A stretch of DNA of 64,000 bases from assembly GCA_013399875.1 (NCBI GenBank), contig VXAZ01001668.1:1537377-1601376 (forward strand), read 5' to 3'. Positions 39,801 to 51,165 of the stretch are shown here, one piece after another. Every line of letters begins with the position of its first letter. Within the stretch, counting starts at the first letter, position 1. The notes beneath the pieces are model-generated. The model was not told the DNA's origin and searched no databases. It saw nothing but the letters and a program-made list of their open reading frames with translations. Both the position numbers and the translations under genes were made by a program. The DNA is from Gymnorhina tibicen. Its lineage: Eukaryota; Chordata; Aves; Passeriformes; Artamidae.

Positions 39801-41519
39801 GTGGGACGGGAGCTGCAGTTCAGCCAGAGGGGAGGACTCTGTAGCACAGCTCAGTTCTCCTGTGATCTTTTCCTCTTTCCATGAAGAGCCGACATTCTCT
39901 ATTTTCTTCTTTGCAAACAGACAAGAATCAAGGTTTCATTGGAATTTGCTGCTTACACAGCTTTGCAGCCCAGCAGGTACAGACCAAGCTGGTGCCATGA
40001 CAGATGCAAGTTATTTAAGTAATATTTGTTCTGTACCTCCATAAAAGTGGGCTAGAAATAGTCTAGGAGTTATCAATTACTGCAATTTACCACTCTTAAA
40101 ATGCTTCTTAGCTTATTAAAAAGAGATCAGAGTGTTAATCGGAAAACATCTCCTGTCAGCTTCCACTCTCCTCAGCTCCCCATGTTGTATCACCAACCAC
40201 ACCCTGTGGAGACTAGGAATAACTGCCCACATCTTTGGTTTCCAAAATCCATCTTTTGGCAGTGGGCAGTTAATTTTGAGAGTAAATGTGGTAAATTATA
40301 TTAGCTGGTTTATGACTGAAGGTACTGATGAACCTTGGGCTTTCCCTAGCCAGGCTTGTGCACCCTGTCCTGCCTGCAGGCCACACTCAGGTTTCCCTTC
40401 CTGCCTCGTATGTTTATATATTTCCCCTTTCTTTTTCCCCAGATGTAAACACTCACCTGATTTTCACTGGAATAATATTTGGCCTCATTCCCTGATTTTC
40501 AGTGGAGCCTCTTAAAATTAATTGGTCCCCTGGGACTAACATTTGCCGATATCACCAATAACCTGTTGTACACAGGAGCAGATTCTGCCCACCCAGGGGA
40601 ATAATTAGGGAGAAAATTCAGTGTGGAAAACTTCATGGACCTTTTTTTACTCTCCTCCTCACTAGCATGGGCTTTACCAATAAATTTTCTTGTAATCCTG
40701 ACATGCTAATAAACCGAATTTTATTGCCAACCAGTTCAGTGAGCTCTTACATTGTGCCACAGGATGAGATGGACAATTTCTTTCCATTCTTCTGACATGT
40801 CCGGCTATTCCTCAGTTATATTCTGTTCTTAAACTGGCCCAATCACCTCAAAATCTGAATCATCCATCTGCCAGTAAGCTATGAAAACTGCAGAGTGCAA
40901 TTAGTTGTACAATATAATTAGTGTATTTTCCTGGATTTCTGAGTCATGTCTTTCCAACATTCTGCAGTGAGAATTATAGAGGTGTTTCAGGCTTAGGTGT
41001 TCATGGGAATGAGATTCCTTTTGTAAGAAGCTCCTAAAAACATTAAAGGCTGTTCAGAAGAAAATTAAATTATATTGAGATATTATGCTGGATTTGAGAA
41101 CTGATGCTGGATTGCACACATATAGGCACATAATTGTACACACTGGAATAAAAAAGAATAAAAAGAAACTTCTGAACATTAAAATTTTATTGTAAGTATG
41201 GCAGGGCAATGTCTTTATCTTCTTACAAATTTAGATGCCATTGAACCCCTAAAAAGACATGGAATAGGTATTAAATATCTGATCTTTTAATTACATCACA
41301 CATCCCTCCAGATCTTTCCCATGCATAGTGCAAAACTGAGGCCTGAGCCCATCCACTGTGCAGGTGCATCCCCCCCTTTGACAAACAACAGAATTATCCT
41401 GGGATCAGGAAACTGCAGGCAACACGGAGAAGTTTTCATTTGAGCTTCCATTTTCCATCCCTTTGATGGCTGAGTCACAGCAAACGAAAATGGACACCCA
41501 TTTTTACTTGATAGGGATC
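36831..41519. other. Gene desert between MIR-like relic and LTR
   Basis: No supportable gene. Composition is mixed and somewhat less AT-rich near 39,480-39,760. Overlapping frames there on both strands show no domain. No element family was recognised. Confidence 0.6.
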
Positions 41520-42002
41520 TGTTGCCAGCCCAGCGTGAGGTGGATCCCAGGGAGAGAGGGAGGCAGAGTTGTGTGTTTGTGTTTACTCTGCACAGTCTGT
41601 GGGCTGGCCTGAGCGCTGAGCAGTTACTGATGCGTAACCAGAGTTTTTCTCATTTAGCCAATTGCCCTGGACCCTGGCTGGGGGGGTGTGATTTGCATAA
41701 TCACTACCCAGGTACACGCAGTGTGTGCATCCCCTGCTCTGGCAATCAGCCCCTGCTCACCCAATCAGGGATTTGCATAATCCCCTCGCAGCTCCTTCCC
41801 AGCAGCTTCACTCTGGATATGCAAAGCCCTCCATTCTCCTTGGCTGCTGCAATCCCTCTGTGCCTCATGGCTTCTCTGCTGCTTCATTTTTTGTATGTTT
41901 TCCAGCAATAAAGACATTCCTTTTGCTCCTGATGTCCATTTCCACGAAAAGAAGAGAGAAAGCACACTGAAATCTTGGCACAGATTGGTCTCTCCGGTAA
42001 CA
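41520..42002 (+). mobile_element. Candidate solo LTR of an endogenous retrovirus
   Basis: A roughly 483-base unit begins TGTTGCC (41,520-41,526) and ends GGTAACA (41,996-42,002), which are inverted repeats with one mismatch and give the TG...CA ends of an LTR. Inside, in U3-like order, are CCAAT boxes at 41,658 and 41,761, two octamer motifs ATTTGCAT (41,691 and 41,771), a near-octamer ATGCAAAG (41,819), and then a polyadenylation signal AATAAA at 41,907-41,912 about 90 bases before the end. No internal retroviral gene or second LTR is seen, so it would be a solo LTR. No clear target-site duplication is visible. It could instead be unique promoter-like DNA. Confidence 0.5.
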
Positions 42003-42046
42003 ACTTCTTCCATTCCTTTTTGATCTTATATCTAAATTTCTGGGTT

Positions 42047-42612
42047 GAGGTCAAGGGAGGGGATTCTGCCCTTCTAACTCACTTCAGCAAGGTGAAGTAC
42101 CACCTGGAGTACTGTGTCCAGTTCTGGGGTCCTCAGCACAGGAAAAATATGGACCTGTTGGAGCTAGTCAAGAGGAAGGCCACGAAGATAATCAGAGGGG
42201 TTGAACATCCCTCCTATGAGGAAAGGCTGAGAGAGCTGGGGTTGTTCATCTGGGGAAGGGAAGGCACAGGGAGACCTTAGAGCACCTTCCAGCACCTACA
42301 GGGGACAAGCTTTTTAGCAGGGGTTATTGCAAAAGGACAAGAGATAATGGTTTTAAAATAAGAGAGGGTCAATTTAAATTAGATATGAGAAAGAAGTGGT
42401 TTACAATGAGGATGGCAAAACACTGGAACAGCTTGTCCAGAAAGGTGGCAGATGTCTCATCCCTGGTAACATTCAAAGTCGGGTTGGATGGGGCTCTGAG
42501 CAGCCTGGTCTAGTGGAAGATGTCCCAGGTCTTTGCAGGAGGGTTGGACTAAGTGACCTTTTAGAGATCCCTTTCCAGTCCAGATCATTTTATTATTCTG
42601 TGGTTCTGTGAT
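42047..42612 (+). mobile_element. CR1 LINE, 3' part with RT C-terminus
   Basis: The longest CR1 copy in the window. It enters within the end of ORF2: from about 42,059 a frame encodes a CR1 reverse-transcriptase C-terminal segment with HLEYCVQFW (from 42,101) and SYEERLRELGLF. It continues into the non-coding tail with 'aacactggaacagcttgtccag', 'ggttggatggggctctgagcagcctggtctagtgg', 'ggttggactaagtgacc' and a 3' end rich in ATTCTGTGGTTCTGTGA. It is 5'-truncated and the frame is interrupted soon after the conserved segment, so it is inactive. It lies 45 bases downstream of the LTR candidate. Confidence 0.95.
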
Positions 42613-45299
42613 CCTCCCTGTCCCTTCATCCTGCACAGGGCAAGGCTCCGAGGCAATCTGTCCTGGTTATATTTCCACCAGGAGATCCATGTCCCAGTTT
42701 CCACTCGACCTTTGCAAGATGACAGGTACGCCCAGGCCAGGTCCTTTGGGGATGAGAAAGGGAAAGAAGAGGAAGAATGGGGAACACAAACCAATTTATG
42801 AATGGAGAGATGACCTCCAGGGATACAGATCCCAAATACCTTACTGTACTTAGTCTATAAAATTTCCTCTGCTCTTCCTGGCCTTTCTGATCCTGGACTG
42901 AAGATTCTAATTTGTTTTCAAGGCAATGCAATATATAAAAGCAGCTAAAATGAGCTCTACAATACCAGTGTCCCTCGTGTATCCCATTTAATATCACTGT
43001 CTGTTACATAGCTATGAAATTAAGAGATAAAATCCTTGACTTCCTCAAGTGAAGTGCCAGAGAAGATAGAAGCACGCTGCACAAAAACAACAGTGAGTGT
43101 GACTGATTTTCCCTTCAAATTATTTTAAATGAGGATATGTAACTTCATTTGCTTTTAATGTGTTGTACCATTGCACAAGAAAATCACATCTAATGAGCAC
43201 ATGATGAATCATCAAACTCAGAAATCAGGTTGATTACAAACATCAACATCATCCTAAAGTTGAGGTCAATCTGGAAAAAACGTTTAAAACCTCAAGGTAA
43301 TTACTTTCTTTGTGAAAAAGTAAATGGTATTAACTTCAACTGCTAGTGGAGTAAAAGGTGCTCCCAGCCTGACATCTGAGGTCATAGACTATTTGTGATA
43401 TACAACACCTTTTCCAAGACCTATCAAGGAAATAACCTTAGGAATGATGTATGGCACAGCCTAATGGTCTAAGAAGAGTCTTTTGCTGACCAGCCAAATA
43501 GTCATGCACTCAAATTCCCCACATTTTATGATGTCACAGAATACCCTAATCCATAAATCTTTGGTAAATGCCTACTTATCTCTAAAGCACCTACACACAT
43601 TGTTGACAACGTTTTTGTAGAACTGTAAATTCTTACTAGTTACAGGTATTTTAATGCTTCTACAGCTCAGATATTTACTGTTCTGCCTTAGGAAGAAATA
43701 TGCTCAAGGCAAAATTTTTACTTTATTGCTGTCTGTAATAGGCAGATATTTTTCTTGCAAGGGATTTCCTGCAATAAATACCATTGTCATTCTCATGACT
43801 GAAGTTGTTGGCTTGAAACACCTTGTCCTGAAATACTGCCTTTCCGAGCCATTATTATATAATTACTACAGCTTTTGACCTAGTTACACAAACATGCAGG
43901 ATGCAGTCCTTTGCTCTTCAGTATTCCCGAGGAAAGGACAAAGGGGAAATATTTATTTTTCAGGTCAAAAATTGTTAACTCTGAATAACCAGGAGACAGG
44001 TACAAACCCCCCCTTGACTTGTGTCTGGGGCTGTGTGTACTTTATAGCCCCAGCAAACACCTGTCTTTGCAATGGAGAACAATTGCAAAAAACCACAGTA
44101 GTCACAATCCAATCACCATTAAACCAGTCAGACCACAGGGGGACAAAGGAATTGCTTAAAGGGGTACAGGGGTGTCACAGACTGATGGGACATTTTTACC
44201 ACGTGTGAACTCTGGTGGGTTGAGAGGACGGGCCCTACAAAACCCCTGTCTTCCATTCCCAGGGTTAGGTGGTGCTGAAGAGGCAGGACTGTCCCCCAAA
44301 GTACAGCTTTCATGTCAGATTTGTGGAAACACAAGCAAAGCAGAGGAAAGGGAAGGTTCAGTGGAGACAATCCAGCCAAAAATAGTAGCCACATGCATCC
44401 ACTTTTGGGTATACCCTCAGCAGTACAGTCCGTGTCTGGGTGCTGAGGATAAACAATTCTGCTCCCATTCACAGAGTTATCCAAACCCAAGTGCTTAAAA
44501 TGCCTTCTGCTTAGAGGACTACAGTTGGCATCACCACAACAGGTCTGAAATAATCTCCCCCTCTCAAACAGCAGCCTAAAGGTGAAAAACTGCTTTAATA
44601 TATCCTTGGAAAAATTGAAAACTTTGCTGTGAAGCCAGGTGGGTGTGGGAGATGAACCTCATTCTTTGACCATTCTGAACTGGTGTTCTCTTTCTCCATT
44701 GCATATTTGCCCCAATATCAGTCAGACAATTCTAATACAGTACTTAAGAATATTGTAATTCTATAATGCAAAATGCAGAAAGGCTTTATTAGTATCCCAG
44801 ACCTTGCTGCAGTCATGTAGCTTAATTTGCTTTCCAAAAAAATTTCCTTTTTTGCCTCTGAATTATGATCTTCCTTTACATGCAATGAAATGTTTGCTTT
44901 CTTGTTTGAGTGCTGCTGCTTCCTGTTTGCAAGTACCAGAACCCACGCTCTTTAAACTGCAGTTGTTATTAATAAAGGTCTCAATGACTGACAAATCCCT
45001 ACTTCATGCCTCTTTATTTTACCCACGGGAGCTAGTTAAGCTGTATTGTTTGATTTGTATACATTGATGTTCTGATAGCACTGGCCACTTCTGTTTCAGC
45101 TGGAGTGGAAATACATTCCTCGTTGGCTCCTTATTAAGCATTTCTTGGACAGCTTTTGTGTCCACTCAAAATCCCTTATTTTCAAACTACTTAAACACTG
45201 CTCTGTTTTGCTTTCTTTTTTTTTTTTGGTCATTTTCTAATCTCCTGTGTCTTCTGAGTGTAGGAAGAAAAATAACTCACTTATTTATGTCTGATTCTC

Positions 45300-45560
45300 C
45301 CTTAAATTGCCCGGTTCTTCAAAAAAACTCTGTATAATTACCGTGCTGTTAAACCATCGCTCCAGAATTCCTTAGAAATTTACTTCTTATCTCCCTCGGA
45401 AGTAAATCACAGTTTAATCACCTGCCAAAGCTGGTATTAAGTGTCCAATTAAAAACCAAACCTTTTGCAGCTTATCACTTTATGCTGTAAGGAACAGGTG
45501 TGTTTTTAGGTGAGTCCTGGGCTGATTTCTATTGAATTATCTGGTAGGACTCCCACTGGC
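45300..45560. promoter_or_regulatory. Candidate non-coding regulatory block
   Basis: Repeat-free sequence with CAGTTTAATCACCTGCC, GGTATTAAGTGTCCAATTAAAAACC and GCTTATCACTTTATG close together. These are homeodomain-like, E-box-like and NKX-like (AAGTG) cores. No coding frame covers it. The call rests on texture only. Confidence 0.32.
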
Positions 45561-46969
45561 TTCGGGGCGTGTGGAATGAGGCAGATGGCAGAGGATTTCT
45601 TTGGAGTAAGGACTGATGGATGTCTTCCGAGCCTGGATAACTCCCCCAAGGCTCATTGAAGCCTGCAGGTCCAAAATTCCCAAGGATCTAACCTTATTAC
45701 ATTCCTCAGCCACACGGGTGTGAATTTGCAAATTAGGCAGAACTGGAATGAAACATCATTAGGAAAACTGCTGGAATAGCTGGAGAATCACTGAGGGGCA
45801 AATCCTAAATGGATGCCTCAGTCACTGGCCCAGGATTCCTAGCTCTGTTTTGAGATAGTGAACACTTGCCACTGTGCACTCAGAGGTGATGTTACTGCCA
45901 TTGCTTGGCTGATAAATTTCTCAGAAAATTTGTCCTGGTTTCACCTGTGCCATGGTTGTCACATTATTCATGACTATGCACCCACAGCACAATTACACCT
46001 AGACATTGTCCTAAGAAAATGTTCAGCCCATGCTGTTGGGCATTTAGGCAGGTTTATGCTGGAAGGCTGTTGATGTCTCCCATCATTTATAGTTATATTT
46101 GCCTTGCCCTTACCTGCCCATGTTTAAAATCTGATCCCTACCTGGTACAGCAGAGCTGCACCAGTTCTTTTTTGGGAGACTCCATATCTGGGGAGATGAT
46201 CAGCTGGATTTGCTCTTTATCAATATGCAAGAATTCCATCACCATGCACAGAGAGAGATTATTTAATTTATACTTGTTCTGTCCTAGTTGTGTGCCAGTG
46301 ACAAGTCCACATACAAAGCTCTGTGCGGTACCTGGGAAGTGCAGCACCCCCTGAAAACCCTTCCTGACCACAAACACCAGTCCAGCATCACATCCCAGTT
46401 GTTCTTATCGATGCTAACAACCCAGACAGTCTCCAGAGACTCTCCTCTTTTCCTGCACATTGTATTTCTGTGGTGCTGAATAATCCACTGCACACTCCCT
46501 TCTTTCCACATATCTCCGTTTTTTAATCTCTTATGTGATCTTTACACATGATATATGATAAAAGGTAACTTTTCCATATCCAGAAATGGTGTCATTCCAC
46601 AAACAGGCCATTTTGTCATAAGATAGTGCAAAAGATGTTCACACTCTCTTAGTAAATGCCCCAAGGGTATGCCAAAGCACAGAAGATTGTGACTGAATGG
46701 AAATTTCAATTCTTCTGATTCACTCTGCTATTACCATGTACAAAACCCTTTCCAGTGGATGTTGTTGCAAATGGATATGTCTGGGTCAGACCTGGAAGAG
46801 CCTGCCTGAGGAAAACTCCTGCTGAACTGAAGCCCTGGTTGAGAAGGGAAGTCAGAACCTGAAAGTCTGTTCAAATAAATCAGGGCTGATTATCAGTGAG
46901 TGGTGAAATAGCAGTTTTTACACAATGTTATGTACACATTTGGCTGTTTGAGTTTTTTGTAGTTACATT

Positions 46970-47190
46970 CATTTTCAGTCGTCTTGTTAAATGAAAAACA
47001 GATGCCACCATCAAGTATTAGAGCTCACAAAGATGGATTTACACATTTCTTTTACTGAGTGTTTTTATCAATAATACACATGAAAAGGGTCTGGGAAATT
47101 TTATGACATTAATTTAGCCACCATAAATCAGCCCAGAATACAAACCTCATTTAAATTACCACCTTAGGGCCAAAATAGCAATGATGAAGT
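46970..47190. promoter_or_regulatory. Candidate non-coding regulatory block
   Basis: Repeat-free block with TTTTATCAATAATACAC, TGACATTAATTTAGCCACC, ATAAATCAGCCCAG and CATTTAAATTACCACC. Homeodomain/PBX-like cores are dense and no frame is open through it. Enhancer function is inference. Confidence 0.3.
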
Positions 47191-47841
47191 GTTATGTTCT
47201 AACCCTTAGAACAGACTGGGTGATGATTCTCTTTTCAAACACTGGTGAAGTGATCACGAGTGCAGTGATGGACTTTATGACTGTTTCATTCTGCTCATCC
47301 AGAGAAGACAGGAAAACAAAGGCAGGCCTGGGGAAAGCAGCTTTTTGGTGATGCTCTGTTTTCAGCCAGGTTCAGGGTAGAGGAGATCCGACACTGCACA
47401 CTGCTGGGTGTTTGCTCAGCCTCAGTTCAACTCCTGCTTTTGCCTGGGAAAGACAGCAGTTCCCTGGGTGGTGAGTGATCCTCTGGAGGAGTCTTCAGGC
47501 AAAAGGGGTTTGAACTGCTGGGAGCCAGCCAGGAGAAAGGGCACAACCCATGGGTGAGTGTGTCACTGGTCCTCCCCACCACAATGCATCTCCAGGCAGT
47601 TTGGGGGCTGCTGCAGCCCCTGCCTGCAAGAGCAGCACCCAGCTCATGCAATAATAGCTGGTGCTTTTAGGTCTCGAGCACTGACAGCCCTGGTGCTGTC
47701 CCTCGCCAAGTCAGTGCAGCCACAGATGCTTTCCTAATCCGACCACAGCTTGCATCCCTCATCTCAGCCCTGCTTTGCAGTAATCCCATTCAACTGCATA
47801 ATTACTGCCATACTCAGACAACTGTATAATTTCGTCTTGTG

Positions 47842-47893
47842 AATTAATAACAGTAATAATGGTACTAGTAGCAATAATAATAATAGTAATAAA
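47842..47893. repeat. AAT/AGT-rich microsatellite
   Basis: Imperfect trinucleotide tract of AAT, AGT and TAGTAG-type units. Likely length-variable. Confidence 0.75.
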
Positions 47894-49784
47894 CTATTGT
47901 TGGGATTTCCCCCCACTATTAATTGCTTGCTCCTTTGGCCTTCCTATGGAGATGGCCAGCAATAATGCCAAGCAGGAAATTGTTGTTTGGTTTGAATATT
48001 GTCATATGCCTCCGAGAGCTCCTGTTGAGACCACCAGTTTCTTCCAGAGAGGACGTGTTCAGTAACTATCAGATGATGATGAGTAACTGGTTTATGAAGT
48101 CAAATTAGTGGTCTAGAAGCGAAAGGATTTATTTTTCTGTTTGCTTTTTTAATCCCAGCATCAATCCTCAGAGCCAGAGTCGTCCCATTTTTGTCTCTCC
48201 ATCAAGCTGTGGTTGTACTGATTCGTCAAGATGGTTTGAAATTCTTTTCTCTTGTCCTTTGAGGCCAGAGGCTTCTTTGTTCTTTAATATTCTCCTCTCC
48301 TCAGTGTATTTTAGGATGATTCTAGCCCTGTCTTGTTAAACCTAATTGGACAGAACCTTAATCGAGGTGACTACATCAAATGTCATGTTTTCCTCTTCTC
48401 TGACCACTACTGTAGCCACTTCCAGGAGTTATTATTTTGGAGAAACCATTTCTTAGGAAGTATAAATGTTTGGAAAAGAAATGAGCTCCAAATGTGACTA
48501 GCCACTCACCCATAAGTCATGATTTGCCTGTTTTCCCAGGCTTTGTTTCTTGTACCAGTTAAAGGAAAGCTGAAAACAAAATAGATTAAATGTTTTCGCA
48601 GCGTAGCATCAAAGGCTGTAATTTTGTTCATTCATATAATTTAAACAAGATCAGACAAAGTGAATACTTGGAAGGGACCCATTCTAAACTCACAGGAAAC
48701 CCAAGTATTTCAGGAACCGATGGTGTCTGTGTGAGATGGGCAGTTAGTGCTGAAGCGATGCCACAGTGTGGTTTTCAGAGAAAATTGTGAAAAATTGATC
48801 AGTTTGAATAGACCCAGTCAAAATAAGGGAACATTTTGTACATCAGATTTATGGCTTTGGTTAGAAGAAGTGAGATTCATTGAGTAAAACATATCTTCTG
48901 AAAGCCCTTTTGAGTGGGAATGTGGTGTTTTCCAGTCACTGAATGTTGTTCATGTGTGGGTCTTTTTTCTCCTGGCTCCTTTTCTGACTGAAATGCAAAG
49001 TTGTTTTCTTGATCCCATGATACTTTTCAAAGTATTAAGTACACAGCTGAAGAAATATGCACCCTGAGATAATTAGACAGTGGAAACAAGGCTATTTTCC
49101 TTCTTGTGAATTGTCTCAGCAAACATAGAACCCTACAAATCGTAACGTTTTGCTCAGTTAGCATGCCAGCAAGGAAAGACAAGAATCTTTTGCTTTAAAA
49201 TAAGGCTGGAGCTGAGGACTTCCCCAAACGTTTCTAACGCTGTTCAAAGCCCACAGTGACACTCTGTCCACCTCCTGTGCTGGGGACAGTACCAAAGACA
49301 GCTGCTCAAGCCCAGCAGGACTTCAGAGACCACAGGGCTGTGTTCCATTAGTGTGACAGCAAGTCAGAGAGACAACTGCAAGCTCTTTCTCGTGTCCAAC
49401 AGGCTCATCAAATCAAATATGTTACATCCGTTGCACTGGTGTCCTGGTGAGCTATTACGTCACCCAGCAGGAAAAAATATTCACATTTGGATCATCCAGA
49501 CGCAAACCCAGGAGCTTATTAGTGAAACTGTGTTTGGAGACATTGAATCACACTCAATTATGTGTTCTAACAATTGCCCAATTGCGTATCATACAACTTC
49601 AGCCTTGAGTTTCTCTGCTTAAATTCCTTTACAATGCTCATGAAAACACTGATTGCTCTGTAAAGGCTAAATAAACGCCTAATTGCATTTCAGTAATGTA
49701 TTTTTCTCCAAAACAATTTTTGAAACCACTTGCAGATAAACCCATTGCCATTTAAACTGTGTAGAAAACATGAGTTTTTATTCA

Positions 49785-49856
49785 GGGTGAAATCCTGGCC
49801 CCAATGAAATCAATGGGAGTTTTGCCATTGACTTTGGTGGGGCCAAGACTTCTCCC
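49785..49856. repeat. Well-preserved inverted-repeat (MITE-like) element
   Basis: GGGTGAAATCCTGGCCCC (49,785-49,802) is complementary, with a few mismatches, to GGGGCCAAGACTTCTCCC (49,839-49,856). Internally, AATGAAATCAATGG faces CCATTGACTTTGG. The whole unit folds into one long stem of about 70 bases. It is the best example in the window of a sauropsid-type inverted-repeat family, with the motif series 'gaaatcctggcccc ... ccattgactt ... ggggcc'. The family name is not certain to me. Confidence 0.7.
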
Positions 49857-51145
49857 TTGATGCACATGATATATTTTTCCTGACATTTAGAATGATGAAA
49901 CAACCCTGGTTCTGATTAGCCCAGGGTATAAATAGTATCACTCAACTGGAGCAAAATTCAAATCAAACCTCAGGCATCTTTGCTGATGCTGCTTTGCTTT
50001 GCAGTGCTGTGTGCTCATGGAGAGACCCAAATGGCCACTTGGAGTCAAGGACTTCATCTGAACCCCTTGCTCTGGATTTAGACTTCAGTGTGCATCAAAA
50101 CATGGGGAGCAAAGGGTTAGTAAGCATGGAGGCATCCAGTCATATGTCTTGTGACATACATTTTTCCAGCGTGAATTCTTCATTAAAAGAACCCTTGATG
50201 TCTCACAGCTTGTTACCAAATTGGGCCTTGACTCTTAATATAATTTAGATGAGTTTAAAATACGCTTCTAAGAAAAGCTGCCTCCACATTTATAAAAATT
50301 GTATACCATAACATTAGGGAGAAATCTGCTGCTTCTTTTGACAAGTTTAATTTTTTTAGTATCTCATGGATGTATTTTAACCTGCTGCTTCAGGTTCAAA
50401 TCAGCAGTACTGCAGGAGGAAAGCAATATAGCTGGATTTCTGAGACTGTTCAATAAATTGCTTGCACATTGCACAGCAGAAAAAATTATTTCTAACCTTT
50501 CCCTAAAATTTAGGTTCCTTTTTTTTTTAGGCAGAAGGAGTCATTGGAAAGCAGAACTAATGGAGACACAGAGTGTCCATGGAGTGGCAGAGATGAATAG
50601 ATGCTAAATGTAGTGGGAATCATTGCAATCATGTCATTTACTTTACAGGGTTAATCCATGGTTTCCAGGCCCTAGTCGTGTAGTTTCCCTGGCCAACTTT
50701 AGAGCATCTTCCAGACAGCTCCAGCATGGATGGGACCCCACAAGCCAAAGGCAGGCTCTCTCCAGAGTGGGGAGGCAGTGGCACAGCCCCTCTGCTCCTC
50801 CTGCCCCTCCCCAGCTCCCTCTTATCTCCACCACTCTGTTATCTGCCTCTGCAGCACACATGGGGCTGTGATATTTCATGAAACATGATAGAGAGTAAGG
50901 ACCTGCTATTTGCCTGCTATTCAGGCAAAACTCCCACTGGCATCTCCGAGCCCTTAAATAGTACAGCATGTTGCAAGTGGAATTGTTTATTGTGTTCAGT
51001 CGGAGCCGGCTACAGCCAGCTCTCACTACTGACTCAACTACACGAAATCTCGCCCTCCTGTCATCCCACACTGCAGCGCTCACTGGGCCCACTTCTGTTT
51101 CCACTTAAATGCTGGAAAAAAAAATGGAGTCAAGATTGCTCCACC

Positions 51146-51165
51146 ATCTTCTTCTTCTTCTTCTT
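51146..51165. repeat. TTC microsatellite
   Basis: Short pure CTT/TTC tract of about six units followed by TTTTCA. Confidence 0.85.

Larger units (their letters stand above)
42613..49784. other. Gene desert
   Basis: No supportable gene. Contains enhancer-like blocks at 45,300-45,560 and 46,970-47,190 (below), an AAT-type microsatellite near 47,842-47,893, and a homeodomain-rich stretch at about 49,540-49,720 (TCAATTATGTG, CCCAATTGCG, GCCTAATTGCATTTC). Mildly GC-rich stretches at about 47,300-47,700 lack CpG density. Confidence 0.6.

Noticed and set aside
41975..42280. 101-codon plus-strand frame with reverse-transcriptase similarity
   Set aside because: The conserved part is the C-terminus of CR1 ORF2, so it is transposon remnant and not a host gene. 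Its start lies in the neighbouring LTR candidate.
43910..44230. Possible second LTR-like segment
   Set aside because: Mixed composition with some promoter-like words, but no TG...CA inverted ends or polyadenylation signal in a suitable place.
48640..48700. Short 'ttggaagggaccca' resembling a CR1 tail
   Set aside because: Only about a dozen bases match and no other CR1 segment flanks it.
50390..50405. 'ggttcaaatcagc' resembling a tRNA T-arm
   Set aside because: No matching acceptor stem, anticodon arm or D-arm around it.
50643..51104. 153-codon minus-strand frame
   Set aside because: No domain; plus-strand frames overlap it fully; composition not coding-like.
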